From assembly GCA_025757685.1 (NCBI GenBank), contig CP107220.1, forward strand, positions 1,385,501 to 1,449,500: 64,000 nucleotides of DNA, given 5' to 3'. The first letter of the stretch is position 1. Each line of letters begins with the position of its first letter. Position numbers and translations under genes: made by a program. Shown one piece after another: positions 34,524 through 43,443 of the stretch. A model generated the notes under the pieces. The model ran no database searches. It worked only from the letters and a program-made list of their open reading frames with translations, and was not told the origin of the DNA. The stretch comes from Oscillospiraceae bacterium. Lineage in GTDB: Bacteria > Bacillota > Clostridia > Oscillospirales > Acutalibacteraceae.

Positions 34524-35294
34524 ATGGACCAAACCAAGGAAATTGACATTGATCTGAAAAAGATCTTCTTTATGATGCGCAAGAAGGTCGTTTACATTCT
34601 GCTGTTCACCCTGCTGGGGGGCATTGCCGCCGGTTGCTTTACCGAGTTCTTTATCGACCAAAAGTACACCGCCAAAATCTCCTTGTATGTGTACAGTGAT
34701 ATGGATCAGCTAAGCACCCAAAGTTCCATCAGTTACAACGACTACACCGCCTCCACCGCTTTGGTGAAAAGCTACCTTGCCGTGCTGGAGAGCGACGCAG
34801 TGCTGGACAAGGTAGCGGAAAAAGTAGGGCTAACGGACGGCAGCACCATTAAGAACAGCATTACCACTTCCCAGGACGAGGACACCAATGTGTTTTATGT
34901 GTCCGTCACCACGACCAATCCCAAAACCAGTCAATCCATTGCCAACGCCGTAGCGGAGGTGGCTCCCGGTGAGATTGCCCGGATCATCAAAGCCGGCGGC
35001 GCCAACGTGATCGACTATGCCAAGGAACCAAAGACCCCCTCCTCCCCCAATTTAAAGAAAAATATCTTTCTGGGGCTGTTAATTGCCTTTGCCGTCTCCT
35101 TCGTTTACTTCTTTGTACGCGAGGCGTTTAATGCCACCATCACCTCTGTAAAGGATCTGGAGCGTGAATTCCAAATTCCGGTACTGGGCACCATTCCCCG
35201 CTTGGTGGCCACCCGCGACAAGCAGGCACCGCCTACAGACAGCGGCCAAATTGCCCCGCCGGAACCCCCTGTATCCATGAAAGGAGATGCGTAA
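34524..35294 (+). CDS. Wzz/CpsC-type chain-length regulator and BY-kinase adaptor
   Basis: A 256-aa polysaccharide co-polymerase of the YveK/CpsC type, which sets polymer length and activates the separate tyrosine kinase. Two membrane helices frame an outside loop: about 23-43 (YILLFTLLGGIAAGCFTEFF) and about 178-197 (NIFLGLLIAFAVSFVYFFV). The Pro-rich segment before helix 2 (KEPKTPSSPNL) is characteristic. The tail after helix 2 is about 55 residues. It is the first gene of the operon, with AGAGGAG upstream, and the kinase gene starts 2 nt after it. Confidence 0.9.
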   Translation: MDQTKEIDIDLKKIFFMMRKKVVYILLFTLLGGIAAGCFTEFFIDQKYTAKISLYVYSDMDQLSTQSSISYNDYTASTALVKSYLAVLESDAVLDKVAEKVGLTDGSTIKNSITTSQDEDTNVFYVSVTTTNPKTSQSIANAVAEVAPGEIARIIKAGGANVIDYAKEPKTPSSPNLKKNIFLGLLIAFAVSFVYFFVREAFNATITSVKDLEREFQIPVLGTIPRLVATRDKQAPPTDSGQIAPPEPPVSMKGDA

Positions 35295-35296
35295 CC

Positions 35297-36061
35297 ATGG
35301 CACTGAGACGCAACAAGAAAAACCCGGACGAGCGCGGGTTCAGCCGTAACGATCAAAAGAAAATGCTGGCAGCAGACACCCCCTTTGTGATCAAAGAGGC
35401 CTACAATACCATCCGTACCAGCCTGCTGTTTACCCAAAAGGGTGAAAGTTGTCCGGTATTCGTGGTCACCAGTCCGGACGCCAACAACGGCAAAACCATC
35501 AACACCATTAACCTGGCTATCAGCTTTGCCCAAATGGGCAAGCGCACCCTGATCATTGACTCAGATATGCGCAACCCCACCATTCATCGTATGTTCAATA
35601 TTCCGGTGACCAACGGCCTGTCTGAAATATTGGCCGGGCTGACAGACAACATCACTGTATCCAAGACCAATGTGGAAAATTTATCCATTCTCTCCTCCGG
35701 CAAAATCCCGCCCAATCCGGCAGAGTTGCTAGCCAGCTCCAGAATGGATCTGCTGCTGAGTTTTGTCAAGGGGCATTACGACTGCGTGTTTATCGACACC
35801 CCGCCGATTAACCTGGTAACGGACGCCAGCGCCTTTGCAGGCAAGGTCACCGGCTATGTGATGATCGTTAAGGCCGGCAATACGGACATTCCCGAGGTGC
35901 GATCCGCCGTTGACGCGCTGGAAAGCATCGGCGCGGAGGTGGTGGGCTTCATCCTCAATGACGCCACCCCGGACCGAAAGAAATACTACTCCTACTACCA
36001 TAAATATGGCCAAAAGTACAAATACGGCTACGACTACGGTTACAGCTACAACTACAAATAA
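35297..36061 (+). CDS. CpsD/YwqD-type tyrosine (BY) kinase
   Basis: A 254-aa cytoplasmic P-loop kinase that autophosphorylates on a C-terminal tyrosine cluster and modulates polymer export. Walker A reads SPDANNGKTINTINLA near 55, keeping GKT but with Asn where EGK is usual; Walker A' is LIIDSDMRNP; Walker B is CVFIDTPP. The tail after DRKK is extreme: 12 tyrosines in the final 27 residues, including YYSYYHKYG. The partner CpsC-like protein is upstream. No CpsB (PHP) or low-molecular-weight tyrosine phosphatase gene is in the operon, so dephosphorylation must come from elsewhere. Confidence 0.92.
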   Translation: MALRRNKKNPDERGFSRNDQKKMLAADTPFVIKEAYNTIRTSLLFTQKGESCPVFVVTSPDANNGKTINTINLAISFAQMGKRTLIIDSDMRNPTIHRMFNIPVTNGLSEILAGLTDNITVSKTNVENLSILSSGKIPPNPAELLASSRMDLLLSFVKGHYDCVFIDTPPINLVTDASAFAGKVTGYVMIVKAGNTDIPEVRSAVDALESIGAEVVGFILNDATPDRKKYYSYYHKYGQKYKYGYDYGYSYNYK

Positions 36062-36079
36062 ACACAGGAATGATCAAAC

Positions 36080-37576
36080 TTGAAAAAGTGGCAAAAAGTT
36101 CAGCAAACAACTGAATATTTCGTCGATGGGATTGCACTGGTGCTGGCGACCCTGATCACCTATCTGGTATTCGGCAAAGGGTTGCACCGCATTTTGCTCT
36201 ACACCGCGGACGAGTGGAAATCCTACTGCTTTATGATGTTTTTGGCCTACTCGGCCATCGCGGTCGGCTTTGCCTCCTCCATTGATCTGGCCAAACGGGA
36301 GCGGGTAATGGAGCTGCTCGCTGTATTGCGTAACTGCTCGCTAACCTACATGAGTTTTGCGGTACTGTTGCTGTTGTTTAAGAATCCGATGATCGACTCT
36401 CGTTACCTGTTTATCGGTTCCTACCTGTTGTTCTTCCTATTCTCCTGCCTGGGGCGCTATGTGCTCAAGCGCGTGCTGACCAACAACTTCTCCAATTCCC
36501 GCAATGCCACGCTGGTGGGTGTGGTCGCCACCCCGGACCGGGCAGAGCACTTTGTGCAATCGCTGCAAGAGGACTGGACCAAGCGGGTAGACGGCGTTAC
36601 GATCCTAAATGCCGAAGCCTTTGCTGCCACAGCCTCCGTGGGTAACCCGGGCGCATACCGGGCCATGCACAGCCGCACGGTGGAGAAGCGCTGCTGCGGC
36701 GTGGCAGTTCTGCCGGATCTGAGCAGCTTTTTAAGCTGGGTGCGCCTGTCCTCCATTGACGAGGTGTACATCAACTTCTCCGGCAAGAAGGCCAACTGGT
36801 CTACGGAAAACCTAAACGCCTTTATTGAAGAACTGGAAGATATGGGTGTGCTGGTGCACATCAACATCCCCACCCTGGAGCAGTTTGTAGAAGAAAGTAA
36901 GTTTAACCACATGCGCTGCGATATTGTGGCCGGCTACCCAATGGTGGGCGTATCTGCCGCCGTGCAAAATTCCAAGATGCTGGGACTGAAGCGATTTATA
37001 GACATTATAGGCGCCATTGTGGGGCTAATCGTTTCTGCTCCCATTATTTTGCTGGTGGCCGTTCCCCTGCTGTTGGAAAGCCGGGGTGGCCTGTTCTTTA
37101 AGCAGCAGCGGGTGGGCAGAAACGGCCGTCTGTTCTATATGTATAAACTGCGCTCCATGTACGCGGACGCAGAGCAACGCAAAAAAGAATTTGAAGAAAA
37201 AAACCATATGCAAGGCCTGATGTTCAAGATGGACAATGACCCGCGCATTACCAAAGTGGGCCGCTTTATCCGCAAGTTCAGCATCGACGAGCTACCCCAG
37301 TTCTACAATGTACTGCGGGGAGATATGAGCCTGGTTGGCACCCGCCCGCCCACACTGGACGAATTTGAGCAGTACAGTTCTCACCACAAGCGGCGGCTGT
37401 CCATGCGACCGGGCATTACCGGGCTGTGGCAGGTTAGCGGCCGATCCCAGATTGAGGACTTTGAAGAAGTGGTGCGCCTGGACTGCCAGTACATAGACAA
37501 CTGGTCCCCCAGCCTGGATATTAAGATTCTGTTCAAAACCTTAGGCGTGGTGTTTACCGGCCACGGGGCACAGTAA
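36080..37576 (+). CDS. Undecaprenyl-phosphate sugar phosphotransferase (priming transferase)
   Basis: A 498-aa polyprenyl-phosphate sugar-1-phosphate transferase that places the first sugar on the lipid carrier. Four N-terminal helices (about 14-130), a Rossmann-like middle domain, and a C-terminal Bac_transf domain starting KRFIDIIGAIVGLIVSAPII near 310. The catalytic region contains KQQRVGRNGRLFYMYKLRSM, KFSIDELPQFYNVLRGDMSLVG and RPGITGLWQVSGRS. The start is TTG at 36080 with a weak AGGA upstream; no ATG serves this frame. This is the WbaP/CpsE-type architecture (PssY-like lacks the front part). The first sugar, glucose or galactose, cannot be told. Confidence 0.92.
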   Translation: MKKWQKVQQTTEYFVDGIALVLATLITYLVFGKGLHRILLYTADEWKSYCFMMFLAYSAIAVGFASSIDLAKRERVMELLAVLRNCSLTYMSFAVLLLLFKNPMIDSRYLFIGSYLLFFLFSCLGRYVLKRVLTNNFSNSRNATLVGVVATPDRAEHFVQSLQEDWTKRVDGVTILNAEAFAATASVGNPGAYRAMHSRTVEKRCCGVAVLPDLSSFLSWVRLSSIDEVYINFSGKKANWSTENLNAFIEELEDMGVLVHINIPTLEQFVEESKFNHMRCDIVAGYPMVGVSAAVQNSKMLGLKRFIDIIGAIVGLIVSAPIILLVAVPLLLESRGGLFFKQQRVGRNGRLFYMYKLRSMYADAEQRKKEFEEKNHMQGLMFKMDNDPRITKVGRFIRKFSIDELPQFYNVLRGDMSLVGTRPPTLDEFEQYSSHHKRRLSMRPGITGLWQVSGRSQIEDFEEVVRLDCQYIDNWSPSLDIKILFKTLGVVFTGHGAQ

Positions 37577-37587
37577 GGAGGGCGACC

Positions 37588-38718
37588 ATGAAAATCGCAA
37601 TGATCGGTCACAAGCGCATTCCCTCCCGAGAGGGCGGCGTTGAGATTGTGGTAGAAGCCCTGTCCCGCCGTATGGTACAGCGGGGCCACCAGGTCACCGT
37701 TTATAATCGCAAAAGCCGCCATGTGGCCGGAACCGCCTTTGATGATCACAGCCACTTGCACAACCTGGACGGGGTACAGATCCGCTGGGTGCCCACCCCG
37801 AACAGCAAAAAGCTCAATGCCATTGTATACAGCTTTTTTGCCACGGTGCAGGCGTTGTTCGGTGGGTACGACATCATTCACTTCCACGCAGAGGGTCCGG
37901 CGGCTATGGTACCCTTGGCCAAGTGCTTTGGCAAAAAATGCGTGGTCACCATTCATGGCTTGGACTGGCAGCGGGCCAAGTGGGGCGGCTTTGCCACCCG
38001 CTTTCTCCGCTTTGGCGAGCGTATGGCCGCCAAGTATGCAGACGAGATCATCGTGCTGTCTGCCAGTATGCAGCAGTATTTTGCTGACACCTATCACCGC
38101 CAGACCGTGCGGATTGAAAACGGCATTGACCCACCGGAGACGGCGGACCTGTCCCCTCTGTCCCGCTTTGGGCTGAAAAAGGACGGATATATCCTGTTTC
38201 TCGGTCGCATTGTCCCGGAGAAGGGCATCCACTATTTAATCGACGCCTACCGCACACTGCAAACGGATAAAAAGCTGGTGATCGCCGGTGGTGCCAGCCA
38301 CTCAGAGGAATATTTCAATCAGCTGAAAGCCAAGGCCGCCGGAGATGCGCGTATCGTCTTTACGGACTTTGTGCAGGGCGCGCCCCTGGCTGCGCTGTAC
38401 GCCGGTGCCTATCTTTACTGCCTGCCCTCGGACTTAGAGGGTATGCCCATCAGTCTGCTGGAGGCCATGAGCTACGGCAACTGCTGCGTCACCTCGGACA
38501 TACCCGAGTGCACGGAAGTATGCGGTGACCACGGCTTTGCCTTCCAAAAAGGCAACACGGCAGACTTAAAGCGACTGCTGGAGCAGCTGCTATCTCAGCC
38601 AGACATGGTGAAGCGCTGCAAGGCCACTGCCGCAGACTATATTTTACAAAAATACAACTGGGACCAAGTCACCGAGAGGACGCTGGAACTGTATGAACAG
38701 GTTAAAAGCGCAAAATAA
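37588..38718 (+). CDS. GT4 glycosyltransferase with DUF1972-type N-terminus
   Basis: A 376-aa GT-B enzyme. The start MKIAMIGHKRIPSREGGVE and VTVYNRK match the DUF1972 domain found in rhamnosyltransferase-like enzymes; the C-terminal half has GLKKDGYILFLGRIVPEKG and SDLEGMPISLLEAMSYG, the GT4 nucleotide-sugar motif. It is probably the second sugar-adding step in repeat-unit assembly. AAGGAGGG precedes the ATG. A 57-nt gap separates it from the next glycosyltransferase gene. Donor and acceptor are unknown. Confidence 0.9.
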   Translation: MKIAMIGHKRIPSREGGVEIVVEALSRRMVQRGHQVTVYNRKSRHVAGTAFDDHSHLHNLDGVQIRWVPTPNSKKLNAIVYSFFATVQALFGGYDIIHFHAEGPAAMVPLAKCFGKKCVVTIHGLDWQRAKWGGFATRFLRFGERMAAKYADEIIVLSASMQQYFADTYHRQTVRIENGIDPPETADLSPLSRFGLKKDGYILFLGRIVPEKGIHYLIDAYRTLQTDKKLVIAGGASHSEEYFNQLKAKAAGDARIVFTDFVQGAPLAALYAGAYLYCLPSDLEGMPISLLEAMSYGNCCVTSDIPECTEVCGDHGFAFQKGNTADLKRLLEQLLSQPDMVKRCKATAADYILQKYNWDQVTERTLELYEQVKSAK

Positions 38719-38775
38719 AACCCACTTGCAATGGGTAGACAACACCAAGCTGCTGGCCTGCGAGGGAGCCATGAG

Positions 38776-39978
38776 ATGAATATTCTCTTTATTAACAAAT
38801 TTCTGTACCCCAAAGGAGGAACAGAAACCTATATGATGGGGCTGGGGGCGGAGCTGAGCCACCGAGGCCACCGGGTAGAATACTTTGGTATGGAGCACCG
38901 GGGCAATTGCGTGGGCAACCGCGTCGGTGCCTACACCAAAGATACCGACTACCACACCGCCAACCCTGTAAAAAAAGTGAGCTACGCTCTGCGCACGGTA
39001 TACTCCACCCACGCCCGGCGGCAGCTGCGCCGGGTGCTGGAGGATCTGCAGCCCCAAGTGGTACACCTGAACAACTTTAACTACCAATTGACCCCTGCGG
39101 TGATCTTGGAAATACGCGCCTGGGACAAAGCCACCGGACGACACACCAAGATCCTGTACACCGCCCACGACTACCAACTGCTGTGCCCCAACCACATGCT
39201 CAATCGGCCGGACACCATGGAGAACTGCACTGCCTGCTTGGGCGGCAAGTACACCCCTTGCGTGCAACACCGATGCATGCACGGCTCACGGGCTAAGAGC
39301 CTGCTTGGCGCTGCCGAGGCTACCCTGTACCGCAAGGCGCATACGTACAAAGAGATCGACCGCGTGATCTGCTGCTCTGCCTTTATGCAAAGCCAGATAG
39401 AAAAACACCCGGATCTGGCCGGGCGCACCCGGGTGCTGCACAACTTCTGCACCGTGCCGCCCCGCCCGCAGGTGGAAAAAGAAGACTATGTGCTCTACTT
39501 TGGCCGCTATGACAAAGAAAAGGGTATTGATACCCTTTTGGCCGCCGCCAAAGCGCTGCCTCAGCTGCACTTTGTGTTCGCCGGCAGCGGTACCATGGCA
39601 GAGGAAATTCAGCAACTGCCCAATGCCACAGATGTAGGCTTTTGCACCGGGGACGACCTATACCGCCGCATTGCCGCAGCCAAATGCAGCATTTATCCCA
39701 GCGTATGGTATGAGAATTGCCCCTACTCCGTGATGGAGAGCATTGCGCTGGGCACACCGGTGCTGGGCACCAATATCGGCGGCATACCGGAGCTGATCGA
39801 GGACGGCAAGACCGGCGTGCTGCTGCCTCCCGGCGACACCAAGGCCCTGGGCGCGGCGCTGTGCCGCCTGGACCTGGAGCCGGAGCGACTGGCGGCCATG
39901 ACCGCCGCCTGCCGGGCAGACGCCTTCCTCTCCGTACAGGATTATACAGACAAGTTACTGTCTGACTATAACGCATAA
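38776..39978 (+). CDS. GT4 glycosyltransferase
   Basis: A 400-aa GT-B enzyme. MNILFINKFLYPKGGTETY is a typical GT4 start, and YPSVWYENCPYSVMESIALG and GTNIGGIPELIEDGKTG form the donor-binding site. A Cys-rich insert at about 140-175 (LCPNHML ... CTACLGG ... CVQHRC) follows TAHDYQLLC and is found in a subgroup of polysaccharide GT4 enzymes. ATG 38776 with GGGAG upstream is preferred over the earlier in-frame start at 38731. Linkage is unknown. Confidence 0.9.
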   Translation: MNILFINKFLYPKGGTETYMMGLGAELSHRGHRVEYFGMEHRGNCVGNRVGAYTKDTDYHTANPVKKVSYALRTVYSTHARRQLRRVLEDLQPQVVHLNNFNYQLTPAVILEIRAWDKATGRHTKILYTAHDYQLLCPNHMLNRPDTMENCTACLGGKYTPCVQHRCMHGSRAKSLLGAAEATLYRKAHTYKEIDRVICCSAFMQSQIEKHPDLAGRTRVLHNFCTVPPRPQVEKEDYVLYFGRYDKEKGIDTLLAAAKALPQLHFVFAGSGTMAEEIQQLPNATDVGFCTGDDLYRRIAAAKCSIYPSVWYENCPYSVMESIALGTPVLGTNIGGIPELIEDGKTGVLLPPGDTKALGAALCRLDLEPERLAAMTAACRADAFLSVQDYTDKLLSDYNA

Positions 39979-40004
39979 AATCAAACTGAAGAAAGAAGAT
40001 CAGT

Positions 40005-41024
40005 ATGGCTAAACGAACTCTATACGGCACTGTGATTGTTACCTATCGGTGCAACGCCCACTGCAATATGTGCGACTGCTTTAAGGATCCCACCCGACCG
40101 GAGGAAGAGATCACCCTGGATGATATTCGCCTGCTGCCGGAAATGGCCTTTACCAACATCACCGGCGGCGAGCCCTTTATTCGCAAGGACATTGGCGATA
40201 TTGTGGAGGCGCTGTACAAAAAGAGCAACCGCATTGTGATCTCCACCAATGGGTATTTTACGGACCGTATCTTAGAGCTTTGCCGCCGATTTCCAAAAGT
40301 GGGCATTCGCATTTCCATTGAGGGGCTGCAACAGACCAACGATACCATTCGCGGCATTCCGGACGGCTTCAATCGGGGCTACTCCACCTTAAAGAAACTG
40401 GTGGAAATGGGGCACCCGGATGTAGGGTTCGGCATGACGGTGCAGGACCTGAACTGTGAGGACCTGGTGCCGCTTTACAAGATCTCCGATGAACTGGGCA
40501 TGGAATTTGCCACCGCCACCCTGCACAATTCTTTCTACTTCCGCAAGACGGACAATAAAATTGACGACAAATACAAAGTGGCCCAAAATTTTGAAGCGCT
40601 CATTAACGAGCTGCTGCGCAGCCACAGCCCAAAAAAGTGGTTTCGTGCCTACTTTAATCACGGGCTGATCAACTACATATACGGCAACAAACGACTGCTG
40701 CCCTGCGATATGAGCAAGGACGCATTCTTTATCGATCCATTCTGCGATGTGATCCCCTGCAACGGCATGGCAAAGAAGGCCGTCATGGGCAATCTGCATG
40801 ATATTGGCGACTGGGACACCTTGTGGAACAGCGACCAAGCCAAGGCCGTGCGAGCCGCCACCAAGCAGTGCGACCGCAACTGCTGGATGATCGGCTCCGT
40901 CTCTCCCGCCATGCACAAGTATATTTGGGTGCCCGCCTGGTGGGTGGTCAAGCATAAGTTCCTAAAAGGCGGCAAGTACGCCCTCAGCGAAAACGCCTTT
41001 ATCCCGGAAGCGCAAAAGGAGTGA
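40005..41024 (+). CDS. Radical SAM protein with extra cysteine region
   Basis: A 339-aa radical SAM enzyme. The [4Fe-4S]-binding motif is CNAHCNMC (Cys 16, 20, 23); NITGGEPFIRKD is the SAM-contacting GGEP, and ISTNGYFTD and GIRISIEGLQQTND continue the barrel. After the barrel, Cys residues in LLPCDMS, FCDVIPCNGMAK and QCDRNCW suggest an auxiliary cluster of SPASM or twitch type. The substrate is unknown. It lies inside the exopolysaccharide operon just before a nucleotidyltransferase-kinase fusion and a LicD gene, so it may modify the sugar or alcohol that they attach. The next gene's ribosome site overlaps its end. Confidence 0.88.
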   Translation: MAKRTLYGTVIVTYRCNAHCNMCDCFKDPTRPEEEITLDDIRLLPEMAFTNITGGEPFIRKDIGDIVEALYKKSNRIVISTNGYFTDRILELCRRFPKVGIRISIEGLQQTNDTIRGIPDGFNRGYSTLKKLVEMGHPDVGFGMTVQDLNCEDLVPLYKISDELGMEFATATLHNSFYFRKTDNKIDDKYKVAQNFEALINELLRSHSPKKWFRAYFNHGLINYIYGNKRLLPCDMSKDAFFIDPFCDVIPCNGMAKKAVMGNLHDIGDWDTLWNSDQAKAVRAATKQCDRNCWMIGSVSPAMHKYIWVPAWWVVKHKFLKGGKYALSENAFIPEAQKE

Positions 41025-41029
41025 CCGTC

Positions 41030-42604
41030 ATGCAAGTGGTACTCATTCTCGGCGGCGGTATTGGCAAGCGCTTTGGCACCGTCCTGCCCAAACAATATAA
41101 TCTTATCGACGGCAAGCCGGTGATAGACTATGTGATCGAGGCAGCCCTGCAAGCCCGCCAAACGGATCGAATCGTGGTGGTCTGTGATCCACAATACAGT
41201 AACCATTCTCGATATATGAACCAAGGACAAGTAGAGATCGTACCCGGCGGCGCCGAGCGATACGATTCTCTGCAAAATGGGCTGAACTACATTGAACGGC
41301 ACTACGACTGCCAAAAGCTGTGTATTTTGGACGCAGTAGCGCCCTTTGTATACCCGGAACTGATTGACGATTATTTTGAACGACTGGATGCAGCAGACGC
41401 CGTGATCACCTGCCAAAAAATCACCGGCTCCTTGGGGAATTATACCTTTGATCCGCTGGATCGGGAGGACTACTATATTACGCAATCTCCGGAGGCCTTT
41501 CGCTTTCCGCTGCTGCTAGCGCATTTTGACCCCCATTTTCCCTCAACGGAACTGGCCTGGCAACTACCAAAGGACAGCAAAAAATATTTAAACTTCAACT
41601 TTCCACAAAACACAAAAATCACATACGACTTTGATTTGGAATACGCTGCTCGTATGCTGCCCCATTACCAAAAGCAACGCAACTCCGATGACCAATTGCC
41701 ACCGGGTGAACGGGTACTACAGGCGGTGCAAGCCCATATTGTGGATAATAGTGCTGCACCGAACGCGGACTGGCTGCAACAACTGCCTCACCTGTATGAC
41801 AAGTTAGCCAAACAATGGGGGCTGCAGTCCTTTGATGTCTATCACATCAGCACCTATGGGCTGGTGCTGGAGACGCAAAGCACAATCTATGGTGATGTGG
41901 TGCTGAAAATGGTACCGCCTTACACTGCGCGCTACCCGCGCGAAAAAGCAGCCTATCAACAACTGGCCGGGGACTATATGTGCCCGTTATTAGCCACCGA
42001 TGATGATTGTTGTGCTCTGTTGCTGCGCCGCATTGCACCGGGCAAATACGCAGACTTTGACGACAATATCTGCCTGACCGACTTTTTCAATCGCGTGGTA
42101 TGCACGGCCAAAGAAACGGTACGCCATTCGGTGTTTCCCGCTTACCGCGTAGACTTGGAAGCAGCACTGCAACGCAGCCAGACTGCGCCGTTTTTGACCG
42201 GATCACTGGAACAGGAGGTGCGAAGTGCCCTGGCACTTTATGACACGCAGTTCAAAAACAGCAAAACTTATTTGCTCCATGGTGATCTGCACCATTATAA
42301 TTTGCTGCGCACCGCGGAAGGCTATCGTGCCATTGACCCCATCGGCTGCCTAGCGCCTATTGAATTTGAATTCACCCGCTTCATACGCAACGATATTTTA
42401 CAACACCCGGGATTTGATCCAAGGGAAAGACTACAGCTTTTGCTGCGGTACTTCTCTCGCTGGGCGGAACCGGAACGGATACAGGCAGCCCTGCAAATTG
42501 ATTTGAGTCTAACCGCCGTAAACGCCACTTATGAGAGCACAGAGCCGGCTGCCGCAGAAACACAGCTGGCACTGTTGCAAATTGCAAAGGCAGGAACAAA
42601 ATGA
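41030..42604 (+). CDS. Fused IspD-type nucleotidyltransferase and APH-type kinase
   Basis: A 524-aa bifunctional protein. Domain 1 (about 1-215) is an IspD/TarI-type cytidylyltransferase: LILGGGIGKRFGTVLPKQYNL, VPGGAERYDSLQNGL and TQSPEAFRF. Some IspD positions differ (LDAVAPFV for HDAARP). Domain 2 (about 245-520) is an aminoglycoside/hydroxyurea-kinase-like fold: ATP Lys293 (VVLKMVPP), Brenner loop HGDLHHYN with Asp419 and Asn424, and metal Asp436 (AIDPIG), all intact. ATG 41030 has AAAGGAG 8 nt upstream. It overlaps the LicD gene by 4 nt. I infer that it phosphorylates an alcohol and then makes a CDP derivative for LicD, analogous to LicA plus LicC. It is not the MEP-pathway ispD. Substrate unknown. 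Confidence 0.85.
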   Translation: MQVVLILGGGIGKRFGTVLPKQYNLIDGKPVIDYVIEAALQARQTDRIVVVCDPQYSNHSRYMNQGQVEIVPGGAERYDSLQNGLNYIERHYDCQKLCILDAVAPFVYPELIDDYFERLDAADAVITCQKITGSLGNYTFDPLDREDYYITQSPEAFRFPLLLAHFDPHFPSTELAWQLPKDSKKYLNFNFPQNTKITYDFDLEYAARMLPHYQKQRNSDDQLPPGERVLQAVQAHIVDNSAAPNADWLQQLPHLYDKLAKQWGLQSFDVYHISTYGLVLETQSTIYGDVVLKMVPPYTARYPREKAAYQQLAGDYMCPLLATDDDCCALLLRRIAPGKYADFDDNICLTDFFNRVVCTAKETVRHSVFPAYRVDLEAALQRSQTAPFLTGSLEQEVRSALALYDTQFKNSKTYLLHGDLHHYNLLRTAEGYRAIDPIGCLAPIEFEFTRFIRNDILQHPGFDPRERLQLLLRYFSRWAEPERIQAALQIDLSLTAVNATYESTEPAAAETQLALLQIAKAGTK

Positions 42605-43443
42605 AGCCCATTCCAAAAGAAGATATACAGTCCTTAGAGCGTGACATTCTCTTTCAGGTACTGGACTTTTTTGAACAATACCACATTACTTACTTTACCA
42701 GCGGCGGCACTACCCTGGGCGCAGTGCGCCACGAGGGGTTTATCCCCTGGGATGATGATATTGACCTGTATATTCCCAGAGCGGATTACAACAGAATGCT
42801 GCAACTGGCAACCAATCGCACCATCGGTAAAAACATCCGTATCTACAAGCCGGGAGACAAAAACTATATTTATCCATTTGCCAAGGCGTGCAATATCAAT
42901 ACGCGCTTAAACGAGCAAAATGTGCGCCACAGAGAGCAGGACATCGGCATATTTATTGATCTGTTTCCGCTGGACAAATTCTATGACGATCCGGTGCGCC
43001 GCAATCTGCTGATCTTGCATAGCAAGTGGCTGAACAGTCTGCTGGCCTCCGCCTCTGACCAAGTCAATTTAAGCCGTAAGGGCAGCTTACGCCGCCTGGC
43101 AAAAGATACGCTGCGTACGCTACAAAAGCCCCTTGCAAAAGCCATTGGCATTTCCAGACTGACCCGCCGCATTGACGCCCTGGGGCGGCACACTGCTAAA
43201 GCGGACTGCCACCTGGTAGGCGACCTGGTCTGGTGCAACGGCGGACGCGACTTTTACCCGGCAGAACATTTTGCCGCCGGCGTGCCCGGCACCTTTGAGG
43301 GGCGCACCATTCAAAACCCGATCGGCTACCACTCTTATTTACAAAAACTCTACGGCGACTATATGCAGCTGCCGCCGGAGGATCAGCGGGTCATGCATGG
43401 CTTTACCGGCTGGTATCTGGATGAAACAGGAGAAACCGAATGA
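42601..43443 (+). CDS. LicD-family phosphotransferase
   Basis: A 280-aa LicD protein. The signature TSGGTTLGAVRHEGFIPWDDDID (about 37-59) carries the metal-binding Asp cluster; DIGIFIDLFPLDK near 118 and a C-terminal RTIQNPIGYHSYLQKLYGDYM complete the family. LicD of Streptococcus and Haemophilus transfers phosphocholine from CDP-choline to a surface glycan; related enzymes move other phosphorylated alcohols. Its start overlaps the stop of the nucleotidyltransferase-kinase gene (ATGA), so they are coupled. The likely donor is the CDP-compound made by that protein. Confidence 0.92.
   Translation: MKPIPKEDIQSLERDILFQVLDFFEQYHITYFTSGGTTLGAVRHEGFIPWDDDIDLYIPRADYNRMLQLATNRTIGKNIRIYKPGDKNYIYPFAKACNINTRLNEQNVRHREQDIGIFIDLFPLDKFYDDPVRRNLLILHSKWLNSLLASASDQVNLSRKGSLRRLAKDTLRTLQKPLAKAIGISRLTRRIDALGRHTAKADCHLVGDLVWCNGGRDFYPAEHFAAGVPGTFEGRTIQNPIGYHSYLQKLYGDYMQLPPEDQRVMHGFTGWYLDETGETE

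Noticed and set aside
41030..42604. Annotation as the MEP-pathway ispD
   Set aside because: Key IspD positions differ, it is fused to an APH-type kinase, and it lies in a surface-polymer operon next to LicD.
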